64,000 bases of DNA from positions 868,001-932,000 of the forward strand of contig NZ_JAPEOX010000002.1 in the NCBI RefSeq assembly GCF_026340675.1. Reading direction: 5' to 3'. The notes beneath the pieces are model-generated. The model searched no databases, was not told the origin of the DNA, and was given only the letters and a program-made list of their open reading frames with translations. This DNA is from Streptomyces sp. NBC_01264 (GTDB lineage Bacteria; Actinomycetota; Actinomycetes; Streptomycetales; Streptomycetaceae). Within the stretch, counting starts at the first letter, position 1; the number at the start of each line of letters is the position of its first letter. This document shows, in pieces, positions 23,049-32,707 of the stretch. The translations under genes were made by a program, and so were the position numbers.

Positions 23049-24776
23049 TCAGGACGGTGTGCCGGGGAGCGCCGCCGGAAGCTGGTCGGCGAGTGGGGCC
23101 TGCGGCGCCCCGGGCGCGCGGGGCAGGTACACCCGCAGGGCTCCCGGTTCGATCTCGGCGGTGAGGCGGACACCGTCGCCCACGGCGTCACCGTCGAGTT
23201 CGCGCGGCTGCGGAACCGCGCAGCGGACGTCGATCCGGGTGGCGCTGAAGTACTCCAGCGCTCCCCCGGCCTCGCTGCGCCCGTCCCGGGCGGCCGGGCC
23301 GGCAGCTGCCGGCGGGCGGCGGCGCAGCAGGCGGGCCGCCAGGTACCCGGCCGCGGTGAGCCATCCGGCGGGGCCGCGCGGGTCGAAGAGCACCACTTCC
23401 AGGCGTCCGCTGTCCGGTCTCGCCGCCGGCAGGAGCGGCAGGCCGCCCTGCAGGGTGCCGACGTTTCCGATGACGACCATGCGGGCCCGGCGCCGCAGCC
23501 GGCGGCCCCCGTCGACGCGGACCGTGAGGCGGACGCCGGGATCGCGCAGGTGCCGCAGGGCCGACAGGACGTACGCGGCCCAGCCCATCCGTGACTTGAG
23601 CCGCGGGGAGGCGTCCCGGACCATCGCGGCGTCGAATCCGGCGCCGGCCATGACGGTGAACCGCGTCGGCTCGAGCCCGTCGCCCCGGACCCGGCCCACG
23701 TCGATGGCGAAGCTCTCGCCGGACAGGGACTCGGCCAGGGCGGCGGCCGGATCCATCGGGAGGCCGAGGTTGCGCGCGAGGAGGTTTCCGGTGCCGCAGG
23801 GCGCGACGGCCAGCGGGATCCGCGTGCCCGCCAGGATCTCGGCGCAGGCGCGCAGGGTGCCGTCGCCTCCGCAGACCACCACGAGGGCGGGGCGGACGGT
23901 GCGGAGCTCCTGCGCCAGGGTGCCGCAGGGGAGTTCGGCGGAGGTCAGGATCCATCGGGGGTCCCGGTGGCCGTGCTCGCGCAGGACGGCGGCCAGCCGG
24001 TCCGCGAGCTCGTCCGGGCAGGCGTGCGGGTGGCGCACGACGAGGACCGGGCCACCGGCGGCGCGCGGGGCGGGCACCTCCCGGTCGGATCGCTCCGTTC
24101 CGTCGGGCTCCGCGTCGGGCCGTCGCCCGTACAGCAACGCGAACCCGGTGATCAGCAGGGTCAGCGCGCCGTTGAGGAGGCCGCCCGCCACATCGCTGGG
24201 GTAGTGCATGCCGCGGTACATCCGCGACAGTCCGACGGCCGGCGGGATCAGCAGCAGGGCGCCCGTCACCGCGTGGCGCCACGGGCCGCGCGTTCGCAGC
24301 GCGGCGATGACGGCCAGTCCCCCGTAGAGCGCGAGGGAAGCGCCTACGTGCCCGGAGGGGAAGCTCGACGTGGGCGGCGCGGCGTCCTCGTGGGGAACCG
24401 CGGGCCGCGGGCGGTCCACGAGGGCCGTCACCACCACGAACACCGCCGACTGCGCGGCCACCGAGACGCCGAGGAAGAGCGCCTCGCCACGCAGTGCGAC
24501 GCGCGGGAGGACGAGCAGGGCGACGACGCAGACCAGCGTCACGCCGATGACGGCCTGGGTGCCGGCGAGCCCGGAGAACAGCGCCGTAACCGCGGACGTG
24601 ACCGGATCCCGGCCCTCGGCCAGGTCCCTGCCGACCGAGGCCTCCGCCGACAGCGGCCAGTGCCCGGCCGCGGGTCCGGTGACCAGCCGTCCCAGCCCGA
24701 CCATCAGGGCCGCCTGGACGGGCAGGAGCAGGAGCGGTCCGACACCGCGCGCGGAGGAACCGCAGCTTCGCTTCAT
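23049..24776 (-). CDS. PAP2 phosphatase fused to a diacylglycerol/sphingosine kinase-like domain
   Basis: 575 aa from ATG 24776. The N-terminal half (about 1-230) is a PAP2 membrane phosphatase: VDRPRPAVP, SSFPSGHVGASLALYGG and SRMYRGMHYPSDVAGG. The C-terminal half is a DAGK-catalytic domain: VVCGGDGTLRACAEILAG, APCGTGNLLARNLGLP and GAGFDAAMVRDAS. One chain could therefore both remove and add a phosphate on lipids, with the phosphatase site outside and the kinase site inside the membrane. The architecture is known in Streptomyces, but the lipid substrate is not. It shares strand and spacing (96 bp) with the BrkB and PAP2 genes. Confidence 0.92.
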   Translation of the reverse strand: MKRSCGSSARGVGPLLLLPVQAALMVGLGRLVTGPAAGHWPLSAEASVGRDLAEGRDPVTSAVTALFSGLAGTQAVIGVTLVCVVALLVLPRVALRGEALFLGVSVAAQSAVFVVVTALVDRPRPAVPHEDAAPPTSSFPSGHVGASLALYGGLAVIAALRTRGPWRHAVTGALLLIPPAVGLSRMYRGMHYPSDVAGGLLNGALTLLITGFALLYGRRPDAEPDGTERSDREVPAPRAAGGPVLVVRHPHACPDELADRLAAVLREHGHRDPRWILTSAELPCGTLAQELRTVRPALVVVCGGDGTLRACAEILAGTRIPLAVAPCGTGNLLARNLGLPMDPAAALAESLSGESFAIDVGRVRGDGLEPTRFTVMAGAGFDAAMVRDASPRLKSRMGWAAYVLSALRHLRDPGVRLTVRVDGGRRLRRRARMVVIGNVGTLQGGLPLLPAARPDSGRLEVVLFDPRGPAGWLTAAGYLAARLLRRRPPAAAGPAARDGRSEAGGALEYFSATRIDVRCAVPQPRELDGDAVGDGVRLTAEIEPGALRVYLPRAPGAPQAPLADQLPAALPGTPS

Positions 24777-24972
24777 GGATCCCTTCTGGCCCGCGCCGAC
24801 CGAAAGATGCGCGCCCGGGAGGACCGGCGCTCCTCGGTGGCACCCTGCCGCCGGTGCTCCCCGTCCGCTCCCCCGCCGTCGGGTCGGGGCTCCGGTGGCG
24901 GGAGCGGGCGCCGCGCCCGTGGAGACTGTGTCCCGGGAACATCTGAGGGATCGTCGGAAGGGGAGTACCGCC

Positions 24973-25833
24973 ATGAGCACCGTCGCGCTGCTGGGGACCG
25001 GAATCATGGGAACGGGGATGGCCCGGAACCTGCTGCGGTCCGGGCTGGAGGTCCGGGTCTGGAACCGGACCCGGGAGAAGGCGGCCGCGCTCGCCGCCGA
25101 CGGCGCCGTGGTCGCCGACAGCCCGGCCGAGGCGGTGGCCGGGGCGGACGTGGTGATCACCATGCTGGCCGACGGTGCGGCGGTGGCCCGGGCCATGGCC
25201 GCCGCCGTGGAGGGTCTGAGCGCGGGTCAGGTGTGGGCGCAGATGGGCACGGTCGGCGTGGCCTCCCTCAGGGAACTGGCGGGCTTCGCGGAGGAACACG
25301 GGCTGGTCTTCGTGGACGCCCCGGTGCAGGGCACCCGGCAGCCCGCCGAGGCGGGGACCCTGGTGGTGCTGGTCGGCGGTCCGGCCGACCCGAGGCTGGA
25401 TCCCGTGTTCGCCGCCGTCGGGAGCAAGGTGCTGCGGGTCGGGGAGGAGCCGGGGGCCGCGACCCGGCTGAAGCTGGCCACCGTCGGGTACGCGATCACC
25501 GTGACGGCGGCGATCGGCGAGGCCCTGGCGCTGGCCGAGGGGCTCGGGGTGGACCCGGACCTGTTCGCGCGGGCCGTGACCGGCGGCCCGATGGACAATC
25601 CGTACCTCCAGGCGAAGATGCGGGCCGTACTGGACCGGGACTTCACGCCGAGTTTCACGGTGCGCGGCGCCGAGAAGGACACCGGCCTGATCGCCGAGGC
25701 CGCGGAGTCGGCCGGGGTGTCGGTGGACCTGGCCGTCGCCGCGCGGGCGCGTTTCCACCGCGCCGACGCCCTGGGCCACGGCGACGAGGACATGGCGGCC
25801 GGCTACTTCGCGGGCTTCCCCGACCAGCCCTGA
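24973..25833 (+). CDS. NAD(P)-dependent beta-hydroxyacid dehydrogenase family oxidoreductase
   Basis: 286 aa from ATG 24973, with GGGAGTA about 10 nt upstream. Rossmann motif LGTGIMGTGMARNLL, substrate loop VDAPVQGTRQPAEAGTL and the catalytic-lysine region TRLKLATVGYAITVTAAIGEALALAE are those of 3-hydroxyisobutyrate / tartronate-semialdehyde / GLYR1-type enzymes. The lysine is kept, but the conserved asparagine four residues later reads Val (LKLATV), so activity or substrate may differ; imine-reductase-like divergence is an alternative. It is convergent with the NTPase gene and alone on its strand. Confidence 0.88.
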   Translation: MSTVALLGTGIMGTGMARNLLRSGLEVRVWNRTREKAAALAADGAVVADSPAEAVAGADVVITMLADGAAVARAMAAAVEGLSAGQVWAQMGTVGVASLRELAGFAEEHGLVFVDAPVQGTRQPAEAGTLVVLVGGPADPRLDPVFAAVGSKVLRVGEEPGAATRLKLATVGYAITVTAAIGEALALAEGLGVDPDLFARAVTGGPMDNPYLQAKMRAVLDRDFTPSFTVRGAEKDTGLIAEAAESAGVSVDLAVAARARFHRADALGHGDEDMAAGYFAGFPDQP

Positions 25834-25844
25834 GGGACGGCCCC

Positions 25845-25861
25845 GCCCCGGTGACCGGGGC
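25845..25861. terminator. Hairpin between convergent genes
   Basis: GCCCCGG-TGA-CCGGGGC gives a perfect 7-bp stem with a 3-nt loop between the oxidoreductase stop at 25833 and the NTPase stop at 25862. Confidence 0.5.
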
Positions 25862-27984
25862 TCAGCCCTCGTACGGGTGGGGCGGGTGCGCAGGGCGTGG
25901 CCGTGCCGCAGGCCCTCGCGGAAAGCCTCCTCGTAGGCCTGGTCGCCCAGCTCCCCGCGCGCGGTGCGCTCGAACTCGGCTCGTACCGAGGCCAGTTCGG
26001 GTGTGCCGCGCTGCGGGTGGCCGACGGCCTGCCAGTAGGCGTGGCCCGTGCCGTAGGCGCGCGCCGCGCCGGCCCCGTCGCCGGTCGCCGCGCGGGCCGC
26101 CGCGAGCAGGTCGAGGCCCAGGGCCGTGCCGAAGCTGTCGCCCAGTTCGCGCTTGCTCTCCAGCATGGCGCGGGCGTGGACGGCGGACTCGGCGGGGCGG
26201 TCCTCGAAGAGGCAGATCAGGGCCAGTTGGTAGTCGGCGTAGGCCCGGGTCCAGTGTTCGCCGCGCTCGGCGCAGCCGGCGCGCAGCAGTTCCGCCTCCT
26301 CCCGGGCGTCGGTGAACAGACCGGTTCCGGTGAGCGCGAAGACCCGTACGAGGTGGCAGCGGATCCGGGGCCCCGAGTCGAAGGGCGTGCCGGGGAAGGC
26401 CTCCAGGGCGTTGTCGGAGACGATCCGCGCGGCAAGTGGCCGCCCGGCCAGCAGGTGGCTCAGGCCCAGCAGGTACGCGGCGTCCAGCACCGGTCCCCCG
26501 TTCCCGTCCGGGCCCTCGTCGAGCCCCGCGGCCAGGGCCTCGCAGCCGACGGCGATCCGGTGGGCCTGCTCCTGTTCTCCCTGGAGCAGCAGGGTCACCC
26601 CGAGCGCCCACAGGGCGCGCACCCGGGTCCGCGGGGCCACCTGCTCCGGGCGTGCGGCGGCCAGCGCCCGCTCCAGGTAGCCGCGCGCGGCATGCAGGTG
26701 GCCGCAGCAGGCCCAGTAGAAGCCGGCCCGGGCGGCCAGGTCCAGGGCCCGCTCCGGGGCGGCGGTGGCCAGGTGGTGGTCGAGGGCCGCACACAGGTCC
26801 GCGTGCACCGCCTCGACGCGCCGGTACCCGGTCCGCTGGGCGGGGCCGAGCCAGTCCCGCTCGGCGGCGCGCACGAGCTCGGTGAAGTACGCGGCGTGCG
26901 CGTCCCGCAGCGCCTCGCGCTCCCCGGCCTCGTCGCGCCACATGGCCCCGTACTCCCGGATCGTGTCCAGCATCCGGTACGAGCCGTCCGCGCCCCGGCG
27001 TACGACGGACTTGGCGACCAGGGCGTCGAGCAGCGGCGGGACCTCCGTCGCGGTGAGCGGGGCGGCGGAGCAGACGGCTCGTGCGGCCGCCTGGTCGAAG
27101 GTTCCCCCGAACACGGACAGCCGCAGCCACAGCAGCCGTTCGCGCGGTGCGCACCACTCGTGGCTCCAGCCGATGGCGGTGCGCAGCGCGCGGTGGCGGG
27201 GCGGCTGGACGGGGGCGGGCGTGGACAGCGGGCCGATCCTGCGGGCGAGCCGCTCGGCCAGTTCCTCGATGGTGTGGTCGGTCAACTGCGCGGCGGCCAG
27301 TTCCAGCGCGAGGGGTACCCCTTCGAGGCGGGCGCACACGGTGCGGGCGGCCGCGAGCCGGGCCTCGGTCCAGGGCGGTGCCTGTCCGGGGGCGGCAGCG
27401 GCGGCCCGCCGGGTGAACAGGGCGAGGGCCTCCTCGGGGCCGGACGGGTCCGCGGCGTAGGGCAACGGGCCGATGTCCAGGACGCGTTCGTCCGCGAGTC
27501 CGAGCGGCTGCCTGCTGGTGAGCAGCAGCACGAGGTGCGGCGCCGCGTCGAGCAGCTCCCGTACGAGGTCCCGTACGGCCGTCACCAGGTGCTCGCAGCA
27601 ATCCAGTACGAGGAGCAGCCGGCGCTCGCCGATCCATTGCCGCACCGCTGCGGCCGGGGCCCGGGCGGTGTGGTCGGCGAGGTCCAGGGCGTCGGCCACG
27701 GTGGCCACGAGCAGCCGCTCGTCGTGGAGCGGGGAGAGGTCGGCCCAGTGGACCCCGTCGGGGAAGGGGCCCACTGGGCCGGCGGCCCCGGCCGTGTCGG
27801 CGGGCTTGGTTGTGGTGAGGTCGGCCGCGCGGCGGGCCAGGCGGGTCTTGCCGACGCCGCCCGGCCCGGTCAGGGTGATCAGCCGCTCATCCTGCAAGGC
27901 CCGATCGATCAGGGCCAGTTCACGGGTCCGCCCCACGAAGGAGGCGGAGCCCCCGGCCTCGTACCCGTCGCGATGTCCCAGCAC
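25862..27984 (-). CDS. STAND-type NTPase with TPR-like repeats; 3' end probably frameshifted
   Basis: From start 27984: FVGRTRELALIDRAL, Walker A LTGPGGVGKTRLARRAA (about 36-52), Walker B RLLLVLDCCEH, LLTSRQPL and GVPLALELAAAQL define an NB-ARC/AfsR-like ATPase of about 330 residues. An alpha-helical TPR-like half follows (DLAARAGFYWACCGHLHAARG). There is no SARP or LuxR DNA-binding domain, unlike AfsR. The frame does not stop where expected: it stays open for another 2.7 kb, through the antisense of neighbouring genes. One missing C near 25884-25889 would give an end reading HPPHPYEG and stop TGA at 25864-25862. I take that as the intended end. Such ATPases act as signalling switches; the partner is unknown. 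Confidence 0.75.
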
Positions 27985-28024
27985 CCGCCCAGTGTGGCGT
28001 ACGGGGCGGGTGCCGGGGGTGCGG

Positions 28025-29800
28025 TCAGGATCGGGCGGGGTCCCGGCTCAGGCCGCCGGGGGCGGGGGGCGGCACCGCTCCGGGCTGCGGATGCACGGGC
28101 GCCCAGGGTGCGTCACAGATGACGGTGCGCCCGTTGCTGACGCAGTGGGTGTGGTAGAGCCTGCCCGTCTTGGTGATGGCCTTGACCTTCACGTCGTTGC
28201 CATGGATGGCCAGGGCGACCGTGCAGACGTCGGCGGGGTAGCCGGTGACCGGTGCGACGGTGAGGTCGGTCCAGCCGAAGTCGCCCCACTGGCCCACCAT
28301 GTCGCGGGTCCGGCGGCCGAGGTAGGTCTTGCCGTCCTTGAGGACGAGCGCGAACTCCTCGGAGTTGTTGGGCATCTGGTTGTCCACCGAGGTGCAGGGC
28401 CCGGTCGGGCCGGGCACCCCCTGCGGACCCACCGGGCCCAGCGGCCCGACCGGCCCGGTCACGCCGGTCGGGCCCGGGGCCCCCTGCCGCCCGGACGGTC
28501 CCGCGAACCCCTGCGGCCCCGCGGTTCCGGGAAGGCCGGGCAGCCCCTGCGCACCCGCCGGACCGGCCGGACCCGCCGGCCCCTGCTGCCCCTGGGGCCC
28601 GGCCGCCCCGACGTCTCCGGTCCGCCCCACGTCCCCCTTGGGCCCCGGATCCCCCTTCCGCCCGACGGCACCCCGGTCCCCCTTGGGCCCGGCGCCCCCC
28701 TTCTCCCCCGCCGCCCCCTTCCCCCCGGGCGTCCCGACGTCACCCTTGGGCCCCGCATCCCCCTTGAGCCCGACATCCCCCCTGGGCCCGACATCCCCCT
28801 TCGGCCCGACGTCACCTTTGGGCCCTGCATCCCCCTTGGGTCCCGCATCCCCCTTGGGTCCCGCATCCCCCTTGGGCCCGTGGCTCCCCCTCTCGCCCCT
28901 CTCACCCCTCTCGCCCGGCTCGCCCCGGAGTCCCGGGGGCCCGGCGTCACCCTTGGCACCGGCGTCGCCCTTCCCGCCCGGCTCACCCCTGGGACCCGGT
29001 GGGCCCGCCTCGCCCTTGGGTCCCGCGGCTCCCTTCTCCCCCTTCGCGCCCTTCGGCCCCCGGGGGCCCTGCCCCTCCTCCGGGCACGGATGGCCGCCCT
29101 GCGGGACCGCCTCGGCACGCTCCCGCCCGCAGCCCCCGTCGGGCCCGACGAGGACCGACTCCGGCGCCCGGCCCGCCCGCAGCGGCTGCGGAGCGCCCGA
29201 CACCGGGGACGCGTACGCCGCATGCGGAGCGGTCCCCTCCCGCGACTCGACGCCGCCGGCCCCGGCAGCCTCGCCCGGGCACGGATGGCCGCCCTGCGGG
29301 ACCGCCTCGGCACGCTCCCGCCCGCAGCCCCCGTCGGGCCCGACGAGGACCGACTCCGGCGCCCGGCCCGCCCGCAGCGGCTGCGGAGCGCCCGACACCG
29401 GGGACGCGTACGCCGCATGCGGAGCGGTCCCCTCCCGCGACTCGACGCCGCCGGCCCCGGCAGCCTCGCCCGGGCACGGATGGCCGCCCTGCGGGACCGC
29501 CTCGGCACGCTCCCGCCCGCAGCCCCCGTCGGGCCCGACGAGGACCGACTCCGGCGCCCGGCCCGCCCGCAGCGGCTGCGGAGCGCCCGACACCGGGGAC
29601 GCGTACGCCGCATGCGGAGCGGTCCCCTCCCGCGACTCGACGCCGCCGGCCCCGGCAGCCTCGGCCGGGGCCGTAGCCACGCCCGTCCCACCGCCGGAGG
29701 CCACCGCCGGGGCCGTGAATCCGCCCAGTGCCACGGCCACCGGCAGTACGAGGCCGCCGGCCAGCCGGGCCCTTCGTCCGGTTCTTGCTGTGGAAGACAT
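28025..29800 (-). CDS. Secreted collagen-like (Gly-X-Y) protein with triple 65-aa repeat
   Basis: 591 aa from ATG 29800, preceded by a GAAGGGG element. Residues 1-35 are a signal peptide ([25 protein letters not shown]). Residues about 46-240 are three copies of a 65-aa unit that includes [16 protein letters not shown], giving two cysteines each. About 75 uninterrupted Gly-X-Y triplets follow (about 244-468), rich in [12 protein letters not shown] and then GPA/GLP, which should form a collagen triple helix. The C-terminal 120 residues form a globular domain with four cysteines (ADVC, HTHC, VICDAPW) and end Pro-rich. No LPxTG anchor or transmembrane tail is seen. A secreted structural or adhesive role is likely by analogy with bacterial collagens. 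Confidence 0.93.
   Translation of the reverse strand: MSSTARTGRRARLAGGLVLPVAVALGGFTAPAVASGGGTGVATAPAEAAGAGGVESREGTAPHAAYASPVSGAPQPLRAGRAPESVLVGPDGGCGRERAEAVPQGGHPCPGEAAGAGGVESREGTAPHAAYASPVSGAPQPLRAGRAPESVLVGPDGGCGRERAEAVPQGGHPCPGEAAGAGGVESREGTAPHAAYASPVSGAPQPLRAGRAPESVLVGPDGGCGRERAEAVPQGGHPCPEEGQGPRGPKGAKGEKGAAGPKGEAGPPGPRGEPGGKGDAGAKGDAGPPGLRGEPGERGERGERGSHGPKGDAGPKGDAGPKGDAGPKGDVGPKGDVGPRGDVGLKGDAGPKGDVGTPGGKGAAGEKGGAGPKGDRGAVGRKGDPGPKGDVGRTGDVGAAGPQGQQGPAGPAGPAGAQGLPGLPGTAGPQGFAGPSGRQGAPGPTGVTGPVGPLGPVGPQGVPGPTGPCTSVDNQMPNNSEEFALVLKDGKTYLGRRTRDMVGQWGDFGWTDLTVAPVTGYPADVCTVALAIHGNDVKVKAITKTGRLYHTHCVSNGRTVICDAPWAPVHPQPGAVPPPAPGGLSRDPARS
29081..29665. repeat. Three near-perfect tandem copies of a 195-bp unit
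   Basis: Copies lie at 29081-29275, 29276-29470 and 29471-29665, inside the collagen-like gene. They are identical as far as I can read except at the junction bases (CTCGCC versus CTCGGC at the end of the third). The 195-bp period is exactly 65 codons, so copy number can change without shifting the frame. Identity at synonymous sites implies very recent duplication or ongoing homogenisation. Confidence 0.95.
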
Positions 29801-30055
29801 GCGAGTACCCCTTCGCCGAACGGAAATGGTCGTCTGCTCCGGCCGAAGCGAGGGGGAGCATCTCCCGGAAGGGGGTCCGACGAAGATCAAAAACGCTCAT
29901 GCCGCCGCAGCGTCAACGAGTTGGTCCAACGACACGCGGTACCGGTACGCCGGACGGCGGGGCCACCCACAGATGCCCCGCTCGACACGCAAGTGCCCCG
30001 CTCCGCCCGCAGGCACCCCGGTCCACCCCGCGGCCCGCGGCCCCGCGGCCAGCGG

Positions 30056-30832
30056 TCACCGCACGTGCAGTCCGAAGCCCCCGCGCCCCGCGGGCTCCAG
30101 ACCCTCCTTCAGCTGCAGCGACGGGATCTCGTAGTCGCCGAAGTTCTGCCGCCGGAAGGGGATGGGCTCGGTCGACTCCAGGGTGAGGAGCCGTTCCTCC
30201 CAGGCCTTCGCGGCGACCGCGTAGTCCTCGGCGCCCATCCGGTCGGTGCCGTACAGCACGAACGGCGGCAGCGGCTCGATGCCCGGGTAGTAGAGGATCC
30301 CGTGGTGGATCGGGAACAGCAGGTCGTCGATGGGGCCGTTGATCCCGCGAGCGGCGTAATGCGACTCCGGGCCACCGGCGGTCACCGCGAGCAGGGCCCT
30401 GCGGCCCGCGAGGGTGCCCTCGCCGAAGCGCTCCCCGTACTTGGTGTCGCTGTGCTCGCCGACCCCGTACGCGAAACGGTACGTGAACACCCGGTCCACC
30501 CAGCCCTTGAGGATCGCGGGCATCGAGTACCACCACAGCGGGAACTGGAAGATGACCGTGTCGGCCCACAGCAGCTTCTCCTGCTCGGCGAGCACGTCCG
30601 GGGTGAGCTCCCCGGCTTCGAAGGCCCGGCCCGAGTCCAGGGCGACCTTCAGCGGGCTCGACGCGTGGGGGCCGTAGTCCCCGGCGTCCACGACCGCCTT
30701 CCAGTTCATCGCGTACAGATCGCTCACCCGCACCTCGTGTCCGGCGCCCTCCAGCGTGGACACCGCCAGGTCCTTCAGCGAGCTGTTGAGCGACTGGGGC
30801 TCGGGGTGGGCGTGGACGATCAGCGTCTTCAC
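30056..30832 (-). CDS. NAD(P)H-dependent flavin oxidoreductase (NQO/MdaB-like)
   Basis: 258 aa from GTG 30832, with GAGGAG 5 nt upstream. The flavodoxin-like fold shows KTLIVHAHPEPQSLNSSL, FQFPLWWYSMPAILKGWVDRVF and the FMN/FAD loop LLAVTAGGPESHYAARG, as in NAD(P)H:quinone reductases and FMN-dependent NADPH oxidoreductases. It should reduce quinones or nitro-aromatics with NAD(P)H. It diverges from a broken XRE-family regulator 138 bp away, a common arrangement in Streptomyces in which the regulator controls the reductase. Confidence 0.92.
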   Translation of the reverse strand: MKTLIVHAHPEPQSLNSSLKDLAVSTLEGAGHEVRVSDLYAMNWKAVVDAGDYGPHASSPLKVALDSGRAFEAGELTPDVLAEQEKLLWADTVIFQFPLWWYSMPAILKGWVDRVFTYRFAYGVGEHSDTKYGERFGEGTLAGRRALLAVTAGGPESHYAARGINGPIDDLLFPIHHGILYYPGIEPLPPFVLYGTDRMGAEDYAVAAKAWEERLLTLESTEPIPFRRQNFGDYEIPSLQLKEGLEPAGRGGFGLHVR

Positions 30833-30970
30833 GGGAACTCCTCGGTGTCGGATGCCTTCGATCCTGGGCCCCACGGCGCCCGTCGTTCAGGGGCGCGTCA
30901 TCCGTCGGACCGGAGTTCCTGGCACTGACAGGGCCACCCTCGCGGGCGCCGCCCCGGCGATACTGGGCCC

Positions 30971-31823
30971 ATGGACGATCTTGCGGGCTTCCTGCGGACC
31001 CGGCGCGCACGGGTCGACCCGGCCGCCGCCGGCATCCCCACCGACAGCCGCCGCCGGGTCGCCGGCCTGCGCCGCGAAGAGGTCGCGCACCTGTCCGGGG
31101 TCAGCGTCGACTACTACGTGCGCCTGGAGCAGGGCCGCGCCACCCAGCCCTCCGAGCAGGTCCTCGACGCGCTCGCCCGCGTCCTCGGCCTCGACGAGAC
31201 CGAGCGGGAGCACCTCTACCGGCTCGCCCGGCAGCGCCGCCGCCGCGCGAAGGCGCCGGGCGGGAAGATCCGCCCGGAGGTGCTGCGCGTCCTCGACCTC
31301 GTCGTCGGCGCGCCCGCGCTGATCATGGATCACCGCCTGAACGCGCTCGCCGGGAACCGCCTCGCCGGGCTCCTCTTCGGCCGTCCGATGCCGGGCCTGA
31401 ACATCGCTGGAGGAGGCCGAGCGCGGTCTCTACGCGGACTGGGAGCAGTGCACCCTCGACGTGGTCGGGCACCTGCGGCTGGCCGCCGGCCAGTACTCCG
31501 AGGACCCCGGGCTGGCCGCGCTCATCGGCGAACTGGCCATGGGCAGCGAGCGTTTCCGCCGCCTGTGGGCCCGTGCGGACGTGCGCGCCCGCACCCACGG
31601 CCGCAAGGCGTACCGCCACCCGCTGGTCGGACTGCTGGAACTGCACCAGGAGAACTTCGCGCTGCCCGGCGAGTCGGGCATGGAGCTGCTGGTCCTGTCC
31701 GCGGCCCCCGGCACCCCCGCCGAGGACGGACTGCGCCTGCTCGCGGGCCTCGGAGCGGGCAGCGCGTTGGGAGCGGCCGGCGCCGACACCCGTACCCCGG
31801 TGAACGCCCCGGTCCGCGACTGA
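30971..31823 (+). pseudogene. XRE/MmyB-type transcriptional regulator, frame broken near 31405
   Basis: The N-terminal part from ATG 30971 has the HTH (RRVAGLRREEVAHLSGVSVDYYVRLEQGR) and the start of the MmyB-like ligand domain (LRVLDLVVGAPALIMDHRLNALAGN). After GLNIA (31401-31408) the frame shifts; the correct continuation LEEAERGLYADWEQC, GSERFRRLWARADVRARTHG and LELHQENFALPGESG lies in another frame to the stop at 31823. Family comparison suggests about a dozen bases are missing at the junction. The gene is divergent from the NAD(P)H oxidoreductase it probably controlled. Loss could leave that gene deregulated, unless the break is an assembly error. Confidence 0.8.
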
Positions 31824-31844
31824 CCGTACGGACGTACACGCCGC

Positions 31845-32555
31845 CTATGGCGCGAGTACGTCCAGTTCCTCCAGGGCGCCGACCGCGATCTGCCGCGTCA
31901 GCGCCTCCGCGCCGGCCGCGTCGCCCTCCCGTACGGCTTCGGCCACCCGTACGTGCAGCGTGACGGCCGCCGGGTCGGGGTCGTGGAACACCACCGCGTG
32001 CTGGGTGCGCCCGGTCAGGACCTCGGCGACGACGTCGCCGAGCCGCGCGAACATCTCGTTGCCGGAGGCGTTGAGCACGATCCGGTGGAAGGCGATGTCG
32101 TGCCGGAGGTACCCCTCGAGCTGATGGCCGCGTGAGGTGCGGACCATGCCCAGGGCCGCCTCGGTGAGCTCGGCGCACTGCTCCGGGGTGGCCCGGACCG
32201 CCGCGAGTCCGGCGGCGACCGGTTCGATGGCCGAGCGCAGCACGGTGAGGGAGCGCAACTGCCGTGGGCGGTCCGCGCCGGCGAGGCGCCAGCGGATGAC
32301 GCGCGGGTCGTAGACGTTCCACTCCTCGGTGGGGCGGACGGTGACGCCGACCCGGCGGCGGGATTCGACCAGCTGCATCGATTCCAGTACGCGGACCACT
32401 TCGCGGACCACGGTCCGCGAGGCGCCGAAGCGCTCCGCGATCTCGTCGGTGCGCAGCACGCTGCCCGGCGGGTGCTCCCCGGCCGTGATCGCCAGGCCGA
32501 TGGTGTCCAGCACGTGGGAGTGGAGCCCTTGGCTGCCCGGCCCTTCAGTGGTCAT
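31845..32555 (-). CDS. gntR: GntR/FadR-family regulator of the gluconate genes
   Basis: 236 aa from ATG 32555. N-terminal winged helix: HSHVLDTIGLAITAGEHPPGSVLRTDEIAERFGASRTVVREVVRVLESMQLV. The C-terminal FCD domain has YLRHDIAFHRIVLNASGNEMF and metal-ligand histidines at LHVRVAEAV. It is divergent from gntK-gntP across 152 bp with a palindromic site, so it most likely represses gluconate uptake and phosphorylation, with gluconate or 6-phosphogluconate as inducer, as in other actinobacteria. The name follows from context, not from a diagnostic sequence difference. Confidence 0.88.
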   Translation of the reverse strand: MTTEGPGSQGLHSHVLDTIGLAITAGEHPPGSVLRTDEIAERFGASRTVVREVVRVLESMQLVESRRRVGVTVRPTEEWNVYDPRVIRWRLAGADRPRQLRSLTVLRSAIEPVAAGLAAVRATPEQCAELTEAALGMVRTSRGHQLEGYLRHDIAFHRIVLNASGNEMFARLGDVVAEVLTGRTQHAVVFHDPDPAAVTLHVRVAEAVREGDAAGAEALTRQIAVGALEELDVLAP

Positions 32556-32624
32556 GGCGTAAGCGTACGGTGACCGCCGAGTGGCCAAAAGATGTGATGT
32601 TTTACCGATGAACCCTTGAATAAG

Positions 32625-32636
32625 TACTACGTAATA
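32625..32636. promoter_or_regulatory. Probable GntR operator around TACTACGTAATA
   Basis: The divergent gntR-gntK gap, unusually A/T rich for this genome, contains an imperfect palindrome TACTACGTAATA centred on TACGTA. TTGAAT (32616-32621) just upstream is a candidate -35 for gntK. The site and its position fit FadR-type GntR binding. Confidence 0.5.
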
Positions 32637-32707
32637 GGTTTCAGTGGTGCCCAGGTCCTCCGGGCCCGTGTCAACGAAGACAAGGAACGACGAAAACGAG
32701 GTGCGCG

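Noticed and set aside
23188..25861. A 1598-residue reading frame running from the NTPase gene through the antisense of two neighbours
   Set aside because: Beyond about 25880 it translates the reverse strand of a clear oxidoreductase and a PAP2-kinase gene and shows no domain; a single-base indel at the NTPase 3' end explains it better.
29081..29665. The 195-bp repeats as a mobile element
   Set aside because: They are in frame inside one gene, with no terminal inverted repeats, target duplication or transposase.
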